From: a virus
DNA: 64,000 bases
Reading direction: 5' to 3' (one strand)
Virus record (IMG/VR): IMGVR_UViG_3300028392_000067
Span: 1-64,000 of that record
In this document: piece after piece, positions 43,646 to 53,364 of the stretch
How the letters are laid out: each line of letters starts with the position of its first letter
Numbering within the stretch: the stretch's first letter is position 1
Position numbers and translations under genes: made by a program
Notes under the pieces: model-generated
What the model saw: only the letters and a program-made list of their open reading frames with translations
The model's database searches: none
Told to the model about the DNA's origin: nothing

Positions 43646-44191
43646 TTATACACAAGGTGAACAAGAACTTGTTACTGTAGCAACACTAGTTCCATTAGTT
43701 AATACAGAATAATATTGTCCTCCAAATGAAATATAACCAGTACCTATTGGTGCAAATGAAAAGTCTATACTTGTTAACTGAGTAGAACTACAGAAGGTAG
43801 CACTATTACCTGTTACGGAAAAAGTACCAAAAGCAGGAGAACCTGAACAAGCATCAGCTCCACTATTACCATATTTTATAGTGTCTGAAAATGGAATAAT
43901 TGTTGTTGTAGTTGTTGTAGTAGGTATATAAAAACTTATAGCTCCTGTTGAACTAAAAGTAATAACATATTTTACACTTTTATTTGTCAATAATTGAACT
44001 GAATAATAATTATTTGCTAAACCAAATACTGGTTGTGTTAATCTACTATCACCATATAATAAATTACTAGTAGATAAAGTATCAGTTGTAGCATAAACCA
44101 CTCTTCCGCCTTGAGATACACCTTCAGCAGTTGCTTCTGCACCTGTTGAATAAGGATTAAGGGATAATAAATATCCTATTGAATTTGCCAT
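43646..44191 (-). CDS. Head-region protein with poly-Thr linker
   Basis: 181 aa. Two small beta-rich domains are joined by a run of six Thr (TTTTTTIIP near residue 92). Four Cys lie in the C-terminal domain. The Thr run repeats the theme of the proteins at 32673, 32950 and 33534, so it is probably a decoration or head-fibre protein. Unknown family. Confidence 0.6.
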   Translation of the reverse strand: MANSIGYLLSLNPYSTGAEATAEGVSQGGRVVYATTDTLSTSNLLYGDSRLTQPVFGLANNYYSVQLLTNKSVKYVITFSSTGAISFYIPTTTTTTTIIPFSDTIKYGNSGADACSGSPAFGTFSVTGNSATFCSSTQLTSIDFSFAPIGTGYISFGGQYYSVLTNGTSVATVTSSCSPCV

Positions 44192-44192
44192 T

Positions 44193-44540
44193 TTATTGTA
44201 ATTTTAAATATTTACCAATAATACCGAACTCAACAATACCACTAGTAGCAATAGATGAAATATCGGTTTTTGTAGTTAAATTTACTCCAAGAACTGTTAT
44301 CCAGTTGATTGGTACTTCTGGTGCAGGTAATAACTGACCTGTAATTGCGCCATCATCGTTAGTAGTAGTAAATGCAATTGAAGCAGATGGGCTTACAAAT
44401 TGAACTACTGCAGAATCCCATCCTGATAAATCTTGAAAATAACTACCATTAGCATTAAAAGAATCAGTTGCATCTACAACTGTACTAATTTTAGAACTAA
44501 ATTTTTGAAGTCTTATTAAAAGCTTACTTACCGTTGCCAT
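44193..44540 (-). CDS. Small structural protein
   Basis: 115 aa, beta-rich, Ser/Thr/Ala-rich with few charges, like capsid decoration proteins. Directly followed by the Thr-linker gene with one base between. Assignment by location. Confidence 0.55.
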   Translation of the reverse strand: MATVSKLLIRLQKFSSKISTVVDATDSFNANGSYFQDLSGWDSAVVQFVSPSASIAFTTTNDDGAITGQLLPAPEVPINWITVLGVNLTTKTDISSIATSGIVEFGIIGKYLKLQ

Positions 44541-44564
44541 TTTTATTAATTTTTATATTTTTAT

Positions 44565-47042
44565 TTATTGTTGTTGCATTTGCATTTGTTGTGCCATCAT
44601 TTGTTGATCTTCTGGTGACATTTCTTGTTGTTCTTGTTCTTGAGGTTCTTGTTGTGGTTCCATTTGTTCTTCTTGTGGTCCCTGTTGCTGTTCTTGTCCT
44701 TCACCTTGCTGTTGTTGCATAGCTTGTTGTTGTTGCATAGCTGCTTGTTGAAGTTGCTGAACTTGTTGATTTAATTGATAATTATCAATAGATAGTGGCA
44801 TTTCAATATTTTGCAACATCTCCTGAATCAAAGGTTGTAATTGAGCTGGTACAGGCAAATTAGCTTTAGCTAAATCAAACATACCTTGAATAATAATTTC
44901 CCTTTCTTTTGCTTGAGTTTGCTTATCTAATAAAGCCTCATCACCTTGTGCTTTAGCTTGTTGACTAGCTTGCTGTATTTGAGCATTTTGTTGACTATTA
45001 TTTTGTGCTTGCTCTTGTTCACCCTGAATCATTCTTTTTTGAGCTTGTCTAAAATATAATTCACCTAATTCTGCATTTTCTCTTGCTATTCTCATTACTT
45101 TAAATGGATCTAAATAAAGAACCATTGTTGGATTAGAAGCAATAGCATTATTCATCATTGCTTCTAGTTTTGCTAAATCAATATCAGTAGGCAACATTTT
45201 AACTTTAGCAATAAAATTTCTATTTTGAACTTCTTCTTGTTTTAATAATTCTCTGTATTTTTTAGCACCAAATGCAACACTTTTATTTAAAAGCGCAGCA
45301 ACTTTTTTACCTGTTTCTTCCATTACTTGAGTAAATGCATCATACATATAATCTGTAGCATTATTTGCTAATGTTTGAGATGCAGCTACATTTTGAGATG
45401 TAACTCTTGGCTGTGCAGCTTGCATAGCTAAATTAGGATCATCACCTAATTCATCTTTTAATATTTTATAATGGAAATCATATAAATTAATCAAAGCTTG
45501 TAATTGTGGAGCAAATCCAGTATTAGCTAATTCGGTAATTGGTACTGGTATTCTATTACCTTCAGCATCTCTACCACGATAATAAAGTTTACCTGTTTGC
45601 TCCCATATTTTTTGTACATCTAAAGGTTTAACTGAATCACCTAAACCTAAATCCAATTCCTGCATAGCATCAACATCAATAGAAGCTCCTGCAGGTACCA
45701 TTTTAGCAACTAATTGCTGTATTTTTAATCTTGACAAAATCATTTGTTCAAGAGGCTCTTCAATTTTTTCAGGAACAGCTACGTTTCTCATATCATATGT
45801 CTGATACATATAAAAACTATAAGAAAATTCCGCATCACCAACTTGTTTTGGATCTTGTGGACGTATCATGTTCTTTTTAATATTCCACTTTAAAATTTGT
45901 TGAGTAATTGGGCAATATACACCTTCATATATATTCCATTTTTTCTCTTCTAAATATTCTTGATTTTCATCTAATTTTTCTGGTTTACCCTTTTTTATAA
46001 TGGTACTACCATTCTTTTTTGTTTTTGTAATAGTATATCCAGTAGAATCTAATGTTTTAATTTCAAAATTCATTAAATCAATATTCCACTCATCATATGG
46101 ACGTAAATAAGCTACGTTCCAATCTTGCATCCATTTTATCTTATCTGTTAATTGATATTCTTTTGCAAACTGTGCTATTTTAAATATTTCTTCTTCAGTT
46201 AAAGTTCCACCATTTTCTTTACCAAACTTAGCCCTTATATCACTTATTTTCATTGATAAAATATGACCACGATACGTAGTATCTCTAAAATCTGGAAAAT
46301 CAGAATATGAATAAATAGCATTTTCAGGTCTTATCCAATCTACATGTATTTCACCTTCATCATCCATCCATGTGTAAGTACATACCAATCCAACTTCTGC
46401 TGAATCGTGTAATATTCTTTCTTTTAATACATCATTCCAACCATTAGCTTCAAATACATTATTTATACCTATACTATATTTTATTTCTTCAGGCAAATGA
46501 TTGAATTCAGAAACCCATAAATCTAAATCATCTTGGTCTTCTGCAACAAATTGATTTTGAGGAATTAAAGTAACACCTGATTCTTGTTGTAATTGGGCAA
46601 GAGCTTCTTTATTTTGATAAATATAAGAAGCATCATCAATAGCATTTTTCTTTTCTTTAATAGAAATTGGATCTACAGCTGTAGCTGAAATCTTTTCTCT
46701 TCTATTCATCCATGAACCAACTAATCTTGCAACAATAGTATTACCAATAATAATTGATTTCCAATTAATATTTACATAATTTGCCTTACCATTCATTTCT
46801 AGTCTATCTAGAAATACACTCATATCCATTTTACCATTCGCAATCTGCCTATTTTTTCTAAATCTATTATTTCTAATCCAAAAATAAGATTGATTACCAT
46901 AAATGGTAGAATATATATTTTGTGCGACTTTTTTTCCATATGTCATATCTGACTTGGACTTAACATCAGTAGTAAGCTGAAAATCTTTCAGAGCTTGACC
47001 ACTAGCATTATTCGGGCTTATATATAAAGGACTATCTGACAA
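44565..47042 (-). CDS. Portal protein
   Basis: 825 aa. Located between terminase and scaffold/capsid genes, which is the canonical portal slot, and of the size of crAss-like portals. The N-terminal half has the charged wing with many Trp/Tyr/Asp. The last 80 residues are almost pure Gln/Met/Glu, an unstructured crown or tunnel extension. The first residues (ISPNNASGQALK) are basic. It forms the dodecameric DNA gate. Identification is by synteny plus composition. Confidence 0.75.
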   Translation of the reverse strand: MSDSPLYISPNNASGQALKDFQLTTDVKSKSDMTYGKKVAQNIYSTIYGNQSYFWIRNNRFRKNRQIANGKMDMSVFLDRLEMNGKANYVNINWKSIIIGNTIVARLVGSWMNRREKISATAVDPISIKEKKNAIDDASYIYQNKEALAQLQQESGVTLIPQNQFVAEDQDDLDLWVSEFNHLPEEIKYSIGINNVFEANGWNDVLKERILHDSAEVGLVCTYTWMDDEGEIHVDWIRPENAIYSYSDFPDFRDTTYRGHILSMKISDIRAKFGKENGGTLTEEEIFKIAQFAKEYQLTDKIKWMQDWNVAYLRPYDEWNIDLMNFEIKTLDSTGYTITKTKKNGSTIIKKGKPEKLDENQEYLEEKKWNIYEGVYCPITQQILKWNIKKNMIRPQDPKQVGDAEFSYSFYMYQTYDMRNVAVPEKIEEPLEQMILSRLKIQQLVAKMVPAGASIDVDAMQELDLGLGDSVKPLDVQKIWEQTGKLYYRGRDAEGNRIPVPITELANTGFAPQLQALINLYDFHYKILKDELGDDPNLAMQAAQPRVTSQNVAASQTLANNATDYMYDAFTQVMEETGKKVAALLNKSVAFGAKKYRELLKQEEVQNRNFIAKVKMLPTDIDLAKLEAMMNNAIASNPTMVLYLDPFKVMRIARENAELGELYFRQAQKRMIQGEQEQAQNNSQQNAQIQQASQQAKAQGDEALLDKQTQAKEREIIIQGMFDLAKANLPVPAQLQPLIQEMLQNIEMPLSIDNYQLNQQVQQLQQAAMQQQQAMQQQQGEGQEQQQGPQEEQMEPQQEPQEQEQQEMSPEDQQMMAQQMQMQQQ

Positions 47043-47103
47043 CTTGAGTTGATTTTATAATGTCAAATATAACAAATATCTAGAAATTATTTAAAAAAAA
47101 TAA

Positions 47104-49152
47104 TTATTGAAGGGATATTGGGTAACTTTTTACTAATGGTTCCTTTTTAATTTGCATAGGTACTGGTTCCATTAAACATACTAAAAGCATCAAAAAAGAT
47201 ACAGTTTGGTCAAAATCTGTTCTATTATTTGGATCAAATTTCTTAGCATCTTCTAATAAATTCTCAAAATCTATAGCATCTATATGGTTTTCAAAATACA
47301 TTATACCAGTATCAGCCTGTTTTGTCAAACTAAAAGGAGTTGTTGGGAACCCTTTATATCTTTCTTGCGTATCTCTTTTTGATGGGTCTATAGCCGTAAG
47401 TGGATAACTTCCCAAATAACCAACACGCCCCCTATCTCTAAAATAAGATAAATAATCATCTGAGTTATGCTCATACCAAACCTTATACCCATAATATTCT
47501 GCAGCTAAAAGGACTTGTTCATGTAATGTTTCTTTAACTTGTGGTCTGCCATAAAGATGCCCAATAGCTCTACCAGTCTTATCTGGCTCCAACATATTAT
47601 ATCTTCTTCCAATCCAAGCAGACGCTTTTGAACCATATTTACCACCTTGACTATTACTATATCCATCTATTGCAATAGCTCCATCATTAATTCTTTTTGG
47701 AATTCTATGTTTTATATCAATAACATGCTTATTTTCTTCACCAGGTGGTGGAAATTGTGTAATTTTCCAATGAAAATCCTGCTCTTTATCTGTAATTTCT
47801 CTCCATCTTACTTTTTGATCTATATCTCTATAAAACCATACACATCTTTTCAAAACAGGATTTTCTTTTAAATAAGCTTCTCTAGATGCTATATTAAGTA
47901 CATTAAAAATACATTTATCAGAATCTGTACTAAATGCTTCATCAATAGTTAAAGGTTCTTTCCTAATACGTGCAGAAAGAGCTCTAGAATTGTTTTTTAC
48001 TGTTTCTCTATCAGCCTGTATCTGTGCTTCAGTTAAATTTTCATCAGGGAAACCAAAATCATCAAAATTTCTTGTGCGTTTTGCAGACATAAAAAATCTA
48101 TACAATCCACTAGAAGTTGTACCATTTTCCTGTCTTTTACCTTGGTCTGACTCATCCCATAGCAATTTAAATGCATCTTGGATTCCATCTTTTTCTGTAC
48201 CTAATTTTTCTACAGTTGTAGTATAAAGTGCTTTACCAATAATTTTACCTTCATCATCTAGCATACAATAACGAACAACCTCGTGTCTGTCATAAACATT
48301 AACTTCTGTTGTTTTACCACACTCATCAGCTACATATCTATGTAATTTTTGACCATCATAAGCTACTGTTTCGGCAGATTGAAAGTCAATTACAGATCCT
48401 AATTCATCTTTATCGATGTTTTCTTCAGCTTTTTTACCTCTTACATTGGTTTTTTGGAATCTCATTTCTGACTTTGGATTAACACCCAAAGACATATCAT
48501 ATTCAGGTCTAAAAAACTTAGGAAGTCTTCTAAATGGATTAACTACCGTCTTAGCAAAAAACTTCTTAGCATCTGAACCTGTTTTAGATTGAATTCCACC
48601 ATTTGTCATTTTAGTACGTGTGGTATATTCTGTAACAAATAAACCAGCTACAAATGATTTACCAAAACGTCTTTTAGTAACTTCTAACATTCCCATACAA
48701 TATGGGTCTTCTATGCAATATTGCATAAAATAAAATTTCTCCAAATCAGGAATCCTAAACTTAGGATAACCAATATCTATAGACCACCATTGTAAATATA
48801 AATAATGCAAACCTGTTAAATAAGTTGGAATACCATTATTCATGTACCAAAAACCATTTAATCTTCTATCCCACTCTTGTTTTTTATATTCTTCTAGCTT
48901 TTCATCATAAAATTCAGAATCTTCATCTTTCTTTTTTTTGTCAAATTCATCCCATTTTTTCATTGTATCTGCATACCAAATAGGCAATGGAATTCTTTTC
49001 CAATATTGTTCTTCTTGTTTTTTTGATTTTTCATAAATACCTCTATATTCTAATTTTTTAGTAAGAATATTATAAACATAACCTTCAGGGGGCAGATTAC
49101 AAATAATGCCTTGAATATCAATACTTTTACCACCTTCAATTTTTTCGTACAT
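47104..49152 (-). CDS. terL: Terminase large subunit
   Basis: 682 aa. The ATPase P-loop is degenerate: TKRRFGKS (residues 159-166), the same deviation seen in crAss-like terminases. A Walker-B-like RYVADECGK follows near residue 282. The pattern YLTGLHYLYLQWW, then GGIQSKTGSDAKK, is characteristic of crAss-like and related TerL. The nuclease part begins with AIAIDGY near residue 500 (RNase H fold Asp). It packages DNA into the head, with the next gene as candidate small subunit. Confidence 0.85.
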   Translation of the reverse strand: MYEKIEGGKSIDIQGIICNLPPEGYVYNILTKKLEYRGIYEKSKKQEEQYWKRIPLPIWYADTMKKWDEFDKKKKDEDSEFYDEKLEEYKKQEWDRRLNGFWYMNNGIPTYLTGLHYLYLQWWSIDIGYPKFRIPDLEKFYFMQYCIEDPYCMGMLEVTKRRFGKSFVAGLFVTEYTTRTKMTNGGIQSKTGSDAKKFFAKTVVNPFRRLPKFFRPEYDMSLGVNPKSEMRFQKTNVRGKKAEENIDKDELGSVIDFQSAETVAYDGQKLHRYVADECGKTTEVNVYDRHEVVRYCMLDDEGKIIGKALYTTTVEKLGTEKDGIQDAFKLLWDESDQGKRQENGTTSSGLYRFFMSAKRTRNFDDFGFPDENLTEAQIQADRETVKNNSRALSARIRKEPLTIDEAFSTDSDKCIFNVLNIASREAYLKENPVLKRCVWFYRDIDQKVRWREITDKEQDFHWKITQFPPPGEENKHVIDIKHRIPKRINDGAIAIDGYSNSQGGKYGSKASAWIGRRYNMLEPDKTGRAIGHLYGRPQVKETLHEQVLLAAEYYGYKVWYEHNSDDYLSYFRDRGRVGYLGSYPLTAIDPSKRDTQERYKGFPTTPFSLTKQADTGIMYFENHIDAIDFENLLEDAKKFDPNNRTDFDQTVSFLMLLVCLMEPVPMQIKKEPLVKSYPISLQ

Positions 49153-49154
49153 AT

Positions 49155-49556
49155 TTATTTTTTACTTCCTGCAATTTCACCTACTGCATCAGCTACACTT
49201 TCTGGTGTAAATGGTTTATTTTGAACAATAGGTTCTTTTTTTTCTTTATCTTCCCTTGTTTGTGCTTCTAAATTGTTAACGCCAGAAAGAACTCCAAGAG
49301 CCTTAATTGCAATAGAAATACTTTCTGCATCAGACCAAATCTTTTGAAGTCTATCAAAAGTTTTCACTTTAGGATCATCAATATCAATGGCTAATAAACT
49401 AGTTCTATTTAATAATTCTGCCATTTCATTAGCTTTTCTATTAAGAGAATGGTATAATTTACCAACTCCATCTTGTTCATAATAAGCTAATTGTGCTCTT
49501 AATTGAGCCTCTTTATTTTCTAAAAAATTTATTCTTTGCTCTAGCTCTAATGACAT
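49155..49556 (-). CDS. Candidate terminase small subunit
   Basis: 133 aa: an N-terminal coiled coil (LEQRINFLENKEAQLRAQL) and a helical middle, with an acidic, Lys-rich linker near 105. Directly upstream of TerL by two bases. Small subunits are poorly conserved; position and helix content are the evidence. It lacks a clear helix-turn-helix. Confidence 0.5.
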   Translation of the reverse strand: MSLELEQRINFLENKEAQLRAQLAYYEQDGVGKLYHSLNRKANEMAELLNRTSLLAIDIDDPKVKTFDRLQKIWSDAESISIAIKALGVLSGVNNLEAQTREDKEKKEPIVQNKPFTPESVADAVGEIAGSKK

Positions 49557-49557
49557 A

Positions 49558-50223
49558 TTAATTTATTTTTTTTGCGTCTAAGTCAGAAAATCCAACTAAA
49601 ATTTCACCATTTTTTACTTTTTCTGTAAGCTCAAAATCTATTCCAATAACTTCATTTCTTTCATGCCAGTCTAGATAATATCTAAGTCTTATAATTTTAT
49701 CTTCAATACCATCTTCATTTTGATATATAATTTCATAATCACAAGCTTTTAAAGTTATAACAACTTTTCCCTTTAAATCACCACTTGTAATATACAATCT
49801 ATCAATTATTTTTTCAGGTGATATACCCTGGAATGTCCCAAGGTAAGGCTTAAATAATCTTAATGCTGTTATAAAGTTAGGCAAAGTTTTCCATTCATCT
49901 TGTTGATCTTTTCTCCATAAATAACAATCTCCTTCTGGAACTGAGTAAAATTTAACATCAGATGATGCATCTGTAGTTGGTGGTAAATAGTTAAATAACC
50001 TGTAAGTATCATGAGTAGCATTATGATGAATAAGTATCTCGCTTTCTTCTGGAATGTTTTTAGCATTTACAACTATAGCATTTACAGGCTTTACTTGCCT
50101 CATATTAAAATTATCGTACCCTCTTGCTAATTTTATTGTTGTTCCATCAGCAAATTTGTGACTATTCTTACTTTCTAAATCAACTTTAATTATTACTCTG
50201 TTAGATGGTGCTATTAATTTCAT
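49558..50223 (-). CDS. Hypothetical protein before terminase
   Basis: 221 aa, beta-rich start (residues 1-50, mostly strands) and a later helical part. First gene of the virion operon; its ATG is 30-60 bases from the divergent promoter with the repeated palindrome at 50246. Unrecognised; may be a head protein. Confidence 0.65.
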   Translation of the reverse strand: MKLIAPSNRVIIKVDLESKNSHKFADGTTIKLARGYDNFNMRQVKPVNAIVVNAKNIPEESEILIHHNATHDTYRLFNYLPPTTDASSDVKFYSVPEGDCYLWRKDQQDEWKTLPNFITALRLFKPYLGTFQGISPEKIIDRLYITSGDLKGKVVITLKACDYEIIYQNEDGIEDKIIRLRYYLDWHERNEVIGIDFELTEKVKNGEILVGFSDLDAKKIN

Positions 50224-50245
50224 TTACTATTTTTTTTCAAAGATA

Positions 50246-50310
50246 AATTTAATTTAATTAAATTAACAAAATTATTATAACTCAATTTTGCTTTTTTATT
50301 TTTATATTTG
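50246..50310 (+). promoter_or_regulatory. Divergent promoter region with AT palindrome
   Basis: AATTTAATTTAATTAAATTAA (50246-50266) is the repeated palindrome, between the start of the leftward virion operon (50223) and the rightward gene at 50354. TATATTTG (50303-50310) is a good -7 box for the rightward gene; a TTTTG 12 nt upstream is too close to be a normal -33. Binding here could govern the whole virion operon. Confidence 0.6.
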
Positions 50311-50353
50311 TTAAGCCAAACAACTATTATATAACAATTAAAATCAAAAAAGA

Positions 50354-50599
50354 ATGGCAAATTTAATCGCAGTTACGGTTCTTCAAAAGAATCAATACTC
50401 ATTAGCAACAGGCGGAGTTGTATGGGCTATCCCATCAGCAGGCCTTGTGGTTGTTCCTTACACAGGTACAGTAAACGGAGTTACAGCTAACTCTTTAATT
50501 ACAGTTCCTCCAACAGGATTAAACCAAAGAAGTACACAATTAATTGTTACTTCAACGGTTGCACAAGTTATTACTGCAGCAAATGCTGCACTAGCTTAG
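50354..50599 (+). CDS. Small hydrophobic/beta-rich structural protein
   Basis: 81 aa, rich in Val, Ala, Thr and Leu with almost no charge (Lys-12 and Arg-63 only). No signal peptide. Its own promoter and a strong terminator give a monocistronic gene, as expected for a protein made in high amount, such as a decoration protein. Function is not known. Confidence 0.7.
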   Translation: MANLIAVTVLQKNQYSLATGGVVWAIPSAGLVVVPYTGTVNGVTANSLITVPPTGLNQRSTQLIVTSTVAQVITAANAALA

Positions 50600-50605
50600 T
50601 AAATT

Positions 50606-50630
50606 AGCCCCTTATTTAGGGGCTTTTTTA
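50606..50630 (+). terminator. Rho-independent terminator
   Basis: AGCCCC (50606-50611) and GGGGCT (50619-50624) form a perfect six-pair stem with a TTATTTA loop, followed by TTTTTTA. It ends the gene at 50354-50599. The leftward gene at 50612 ends inside the same hairpin. Confidence 0.9.
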
Positions 50631-50752
50631 TTTTCTTTATAAACCGTTTTAAGGTTTTTATAAATTCTTTCAGCATCATCAATTGTTTTACCCGCACTAG
50701 CAGCCATAATAACTGATAATCTTCTTAATTTTTTAGCAGCTTTATTATTCAT
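50612..50752 (-). CDS. Small basic protein
   Basis: 46 aa, Lys/Arg-rich, helical (AAKKLRRLSVIMAASAGK start). Its stop codon lies inside the terminator of the convergent gene. It is the last gene of the replication operon as drawn. Possibly a nucleic-acid-associated peptide; unrecognised. Confidence 0.5.
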   Translation of the reverse strand: MNNKAAKKLRRLSVIMAASAGKTIDDAERIYKNLKTVYKENKKAPK

Positions 50753-50763
50753 TTAAATAAATT

Positions 50764-50886
50764 TTAACGTCCTTGACCTCTATATTTTTTTGGTCTTGGA
50801 GAGTGTTTGTTATAAGATTTCTTAGCATTACCTGTTTTTTTAGAACCAAAACTAATTTTTTTTGAATCTCCTGTTATTTTTGCCAT
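50764..50886 (-). CDS. Small basic protein
   Basis: 40 aa; Gly/Ser/Lys-rich, probably disordered, with a basic RPKKYRGQGR end. It has a good ATG and close spacing to both neighbours. Similar short Lys-rich proteins occur beside phage SSB genes. Low certainty. Confidence 0.45.
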   Translation of the reverse strand: MAKITGDSKKISFGSKKTGNAKKSYNKHSPRPKKYRGQGR

Positions 50887-50892
50887 TATTCT

Positions 50893-51114
50893 TTATTTTT
50901 TTGTAAAATAATCTTTGTTGATATTCCCCCCATCCATGTAATTTGGATGTACGAGTATGTCATCATCGTAAAAGTTTCTGACCATGCCACTGTCGTATAA
51001 TACGACTTTCCAAACAGTGTTTGTTTGACTTCCATAGTCAATCCATGCGATTGCTTTTCCATATCCAAGTGGAGTTTCGACATCAATTATATTATTAAGT
51101 TCGTGAATATACAT
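50893..51114 (-). CDS. Hypothetical protein beside SSB
   Basis: 73 aa, acidic, with a small beta-rich fold (TPLGYGKAIAWIDYG, residues 14-28). Its ATG shares a base with the SSB stop, so the two are coupled. A role in replication is inferred from coupling. Confidence 0.6.
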   Translation of the reverse strand: MYIHELNNIIDVETPLGYGKAIAWIDYGSQTNTVWKVVLYDSGMVRNFYDDDILVHPNYMDGGNINKDYFTKK

Positions 51115-51482
51115 TAAAATGGAGTTTCTATTGTTTCAAAATCATTATTATCTTGTTGATTCAATTTATTCGAAAGTAACTGAATATTAGTTACACGCAA
51201 AGATAATTGAGGAACAATTTCATTTGTAGTTTGATTTCTATATGTTTTTGCTTCTGGAACACCTTCTGCATAAATTTGAGTTCCTTTTTTTAAATACAAA
51301 GATACATTAGTTTTATCAGTCCAATAAGCACAACTTACCCATACTGATTTGTTTACTTCTGCTCCTTCTTTGTTTTTAAATTTTTCGGAATGTGCAACAG
51401 AAAAATTAATTACTGTTTTGCCATTTACATTGTTTACTGTAGCATCCTGGCCTAAATGACCGATAACTTGTAATTTAATCAT
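51114..51482 (-). CDS. ssb: Single-stranded DNA-binding protein
   Basis: 122 aa. OB-fold SSB: KLQVIGHLGQDATV start, the strand pair with INFSVAHSE and WVSCAYW (residues 26-56), QIYAEGVPE. The acidic tail is short (DNNDFETIETPF), the usual partner-binding end of SSBs but less acidic. It coats single-stranded DNA at the phage fork and works with the helicase-primase next to it. Confidence 0.9.
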   Translation of the reverse strand: MIKLQVIGHLGQDATVNNVNGKTVINFSVAHSEKFKNKEGAEVNKSVWVSCAYWTDKTNVSLYLKKGTQIYAEGVPEAKTYRNQTTNEIVPQLSLRVTNIQLLSNKLNQQDNNDFETIETPF

Positions 51483-51501
51483 TGTTTTGTTTTTTTAATT
51501 A

Positions 51502-53364
51502 TTAAAATATTACTTCTTCTCCGTTTTCATCTTTGTATGGAAGCCAAGATTGACTAGCTTCTTTGCGTTTCCAAAAATCCATTTTTTTAGAATTCAACAA
51601 ATCCTGCAATATATCCCTTCCTTCTATAAAAAATCTTCTTCTTTCCCAAACATAATCAAGCATCATAAATCCTTTCCTACCAACACTTTTCTTTTTAATC
51701 TTTTTAGAATGAAATTCTGCCAATGGATTGTTTGGATCTGTCTGAGCAAATGGTCTATGATAAACTAAAATATTATCCATTTTATTTGACCACATAGCAC
51801 CATCATTAATATCAAAAACATCAGGGCATTTATAGTTACCAGTTCTATCTCTTTCCATTAATTTAGGGTGAGCAATAATCCAAAAATAAACATCATTTTT
51901 TCTAGCAAACCTTGAAAAATCAGCTAATAATGTTTCAAGATATTTATCAGTTCTACCACCATAACCTTTATAATCATTTGTCATTTGATTAAAAGGATCA
52001 ATACAACAGTAATCAACTTTTTCTTGTACTATCAATTCTAAAAATTTTTCTTTGATATATTGCGGAGTTGGAGATAGCATTTCGGCACTTATATAAAAAA
52101 TATGTTTAGAAACAAAATCATATGCTGCCTCATATATATCATCAGATGGTCTATTAGGATTATAAGGTGTACATTCGCAACCTAATAGCATCTCAACATA
52201 ATCATGAAAATATTCTTCAGCAGGTACATCCTCTGGTGAAAATGTAGCAATTTTTTCTCCAAACATTACCATTCTCATTAGTAATTGAGCTTTTTGCCAT
52301 GCTGTTTTTCCATAGTTTCCTATACCAGTAAGTAATGTAATTTCACCTCTTTTTGGTTTAAATAAATAATCTATTTGTGGAATTCCAATTCCTAATACTT
52401 TATCAAAACCATTTTGATTGATATATAATGCTCTATCTTTTACATCAATTCCATATACCACATCTTCAACTCTATAACTCTCTCCAACCTCTTCGGTAAA
52501 TTCTTTTTTAACATCAATTTCGTAATTGGTAGTTTTACTTACAAGCTTCTCCTTTTGAATTGAAGCAGTACCAAAATTATTCTTATTTGCTCTATATCCA
52601 CTCTTAACAGCACTCCTCATTTCAGACATTGTAAAATCATTGCTAACAGTATATTCTGTAGATATTAAACCTAATGCTGATTCTTCTCCAATACCAAATC
52701 TACAACAAGCTGAGGCTAACTTAAAAATATAAGTGTTTCTCTCACCAGTAACAAATGCATCGTTCTTGTTTGTCAACCATTTCAAAATCCTACGAAAGTT
52801 CTCTGAATCATCTAAATTCTCATTTTCAGAAACTATTACCTTTTCAATTTTCTTTGCTTTTGTAAAAACATCAGCATTTTCGTTTATGTAAATATCAGGA
52901 TCAAAACTCTCATAGCAAACCCTACTTACATTAATTCCACTTCGGTCAATTTCAGGGAAAACATCCTGAAGCGACTGAAAATGTTCTCTATGTTTTTTAC
53001 CATCCGCAATTTTAACTAATGCTTTTAAACCATTACCAGATGGACTAACCCAACAAGCATAAACAAATTTATTAGAAATTATTTCAGTTTGCTTATCTCT
53101 TAATTCAGAAATATCATCAAAATCAAGCACAATAAAACCACTATGCTCAATAAGCTGTTCATCTTTCCTATCTGCTCCAAATTTACCACTAAAGCATATT
53201 GATGGCAGATTTAACTTCAATTTGTTAGCTTTTTCTTTATCCAAAGCCAATCTAATATCCATTACCAACTGCTTACTTGCACCTAATTTTATCCTTTCAA
53301 GTGCCTTTTCAACGGTTATAAAATGCGGTTCTTTGCTAAAAATGTTTTTAAAAATTGTAATCAT
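51502..53364 (-). CDS. Primase-helicase (VirE-N/BT4734 plus DnaB-like)
   Basis: 620 aa. Residues 50-165 resemble the BT4734/VirE-N domain with a metal-site FIVLDFDD (Asp81, Asp83, Asp84) and a downstream SPSGNGLK, seen in archaeo-eukaryotic-type primases. Residues 335-560 are a RecA-type hexameric helicase: Walker A GIGNYGKT (347-354), a B-like strand DYCCIDPF, and a final WIIAHP. Such fusions unwind and prime at the fork. No separate polymerase is seen in this window. Confidence 0.85.
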   Translation of the reverse strand: MITIFKNIFSKEPHFITVEKALERIKLGASKQLVMDIRLALDKEKANKLKLNLPSICFSGKFGADRKDEQLIEHSGFIVLDFDDISELRDKQTEIISNKFVYACWVSPSGNGLKALVKIADGKKHREHFQSLQDVFPEIDRSGINVSRVCYESFDPDIYINENADVFTKAKKIEKVIVSENENLDDSENFRRILKWLTNKNDAFVTGERNTYIFKLASACCRFGIGEESALGLISTEYTVSNDFTMSEMRSAVKSGYRANKNNFGTASIQKEKLVSKTTNYEIDVKKEFTEEVGESYRVEDVVYGIDVKDRALYINQNGFDKVLGIGIPQIDYLFKPKRGEITLLTGIGNYGKTAWQKAQLLMRMVMFGEKIATFSPEDVPAEEYFHDYVEMLLGCECTPYNPNRPSDDIYEAAYDFVSKHIFYISAEMLSPTPQYIKEKFLELIVQEKVDYCCIDPFNQMTNDYKGYGGRTDKYLETLLADFSRFARKNDVYFWIIAHPKLMERDRTGNYKCPDVFDINDGAMWSNKMDNILVYHRPFAQTDPNNPLAEFHSKKIKKKSVGRKGFMMLDYVWERRRFFIEGRDILQDLLNSKKMDFWKRKEASQSWLPYKDENGEEVIF

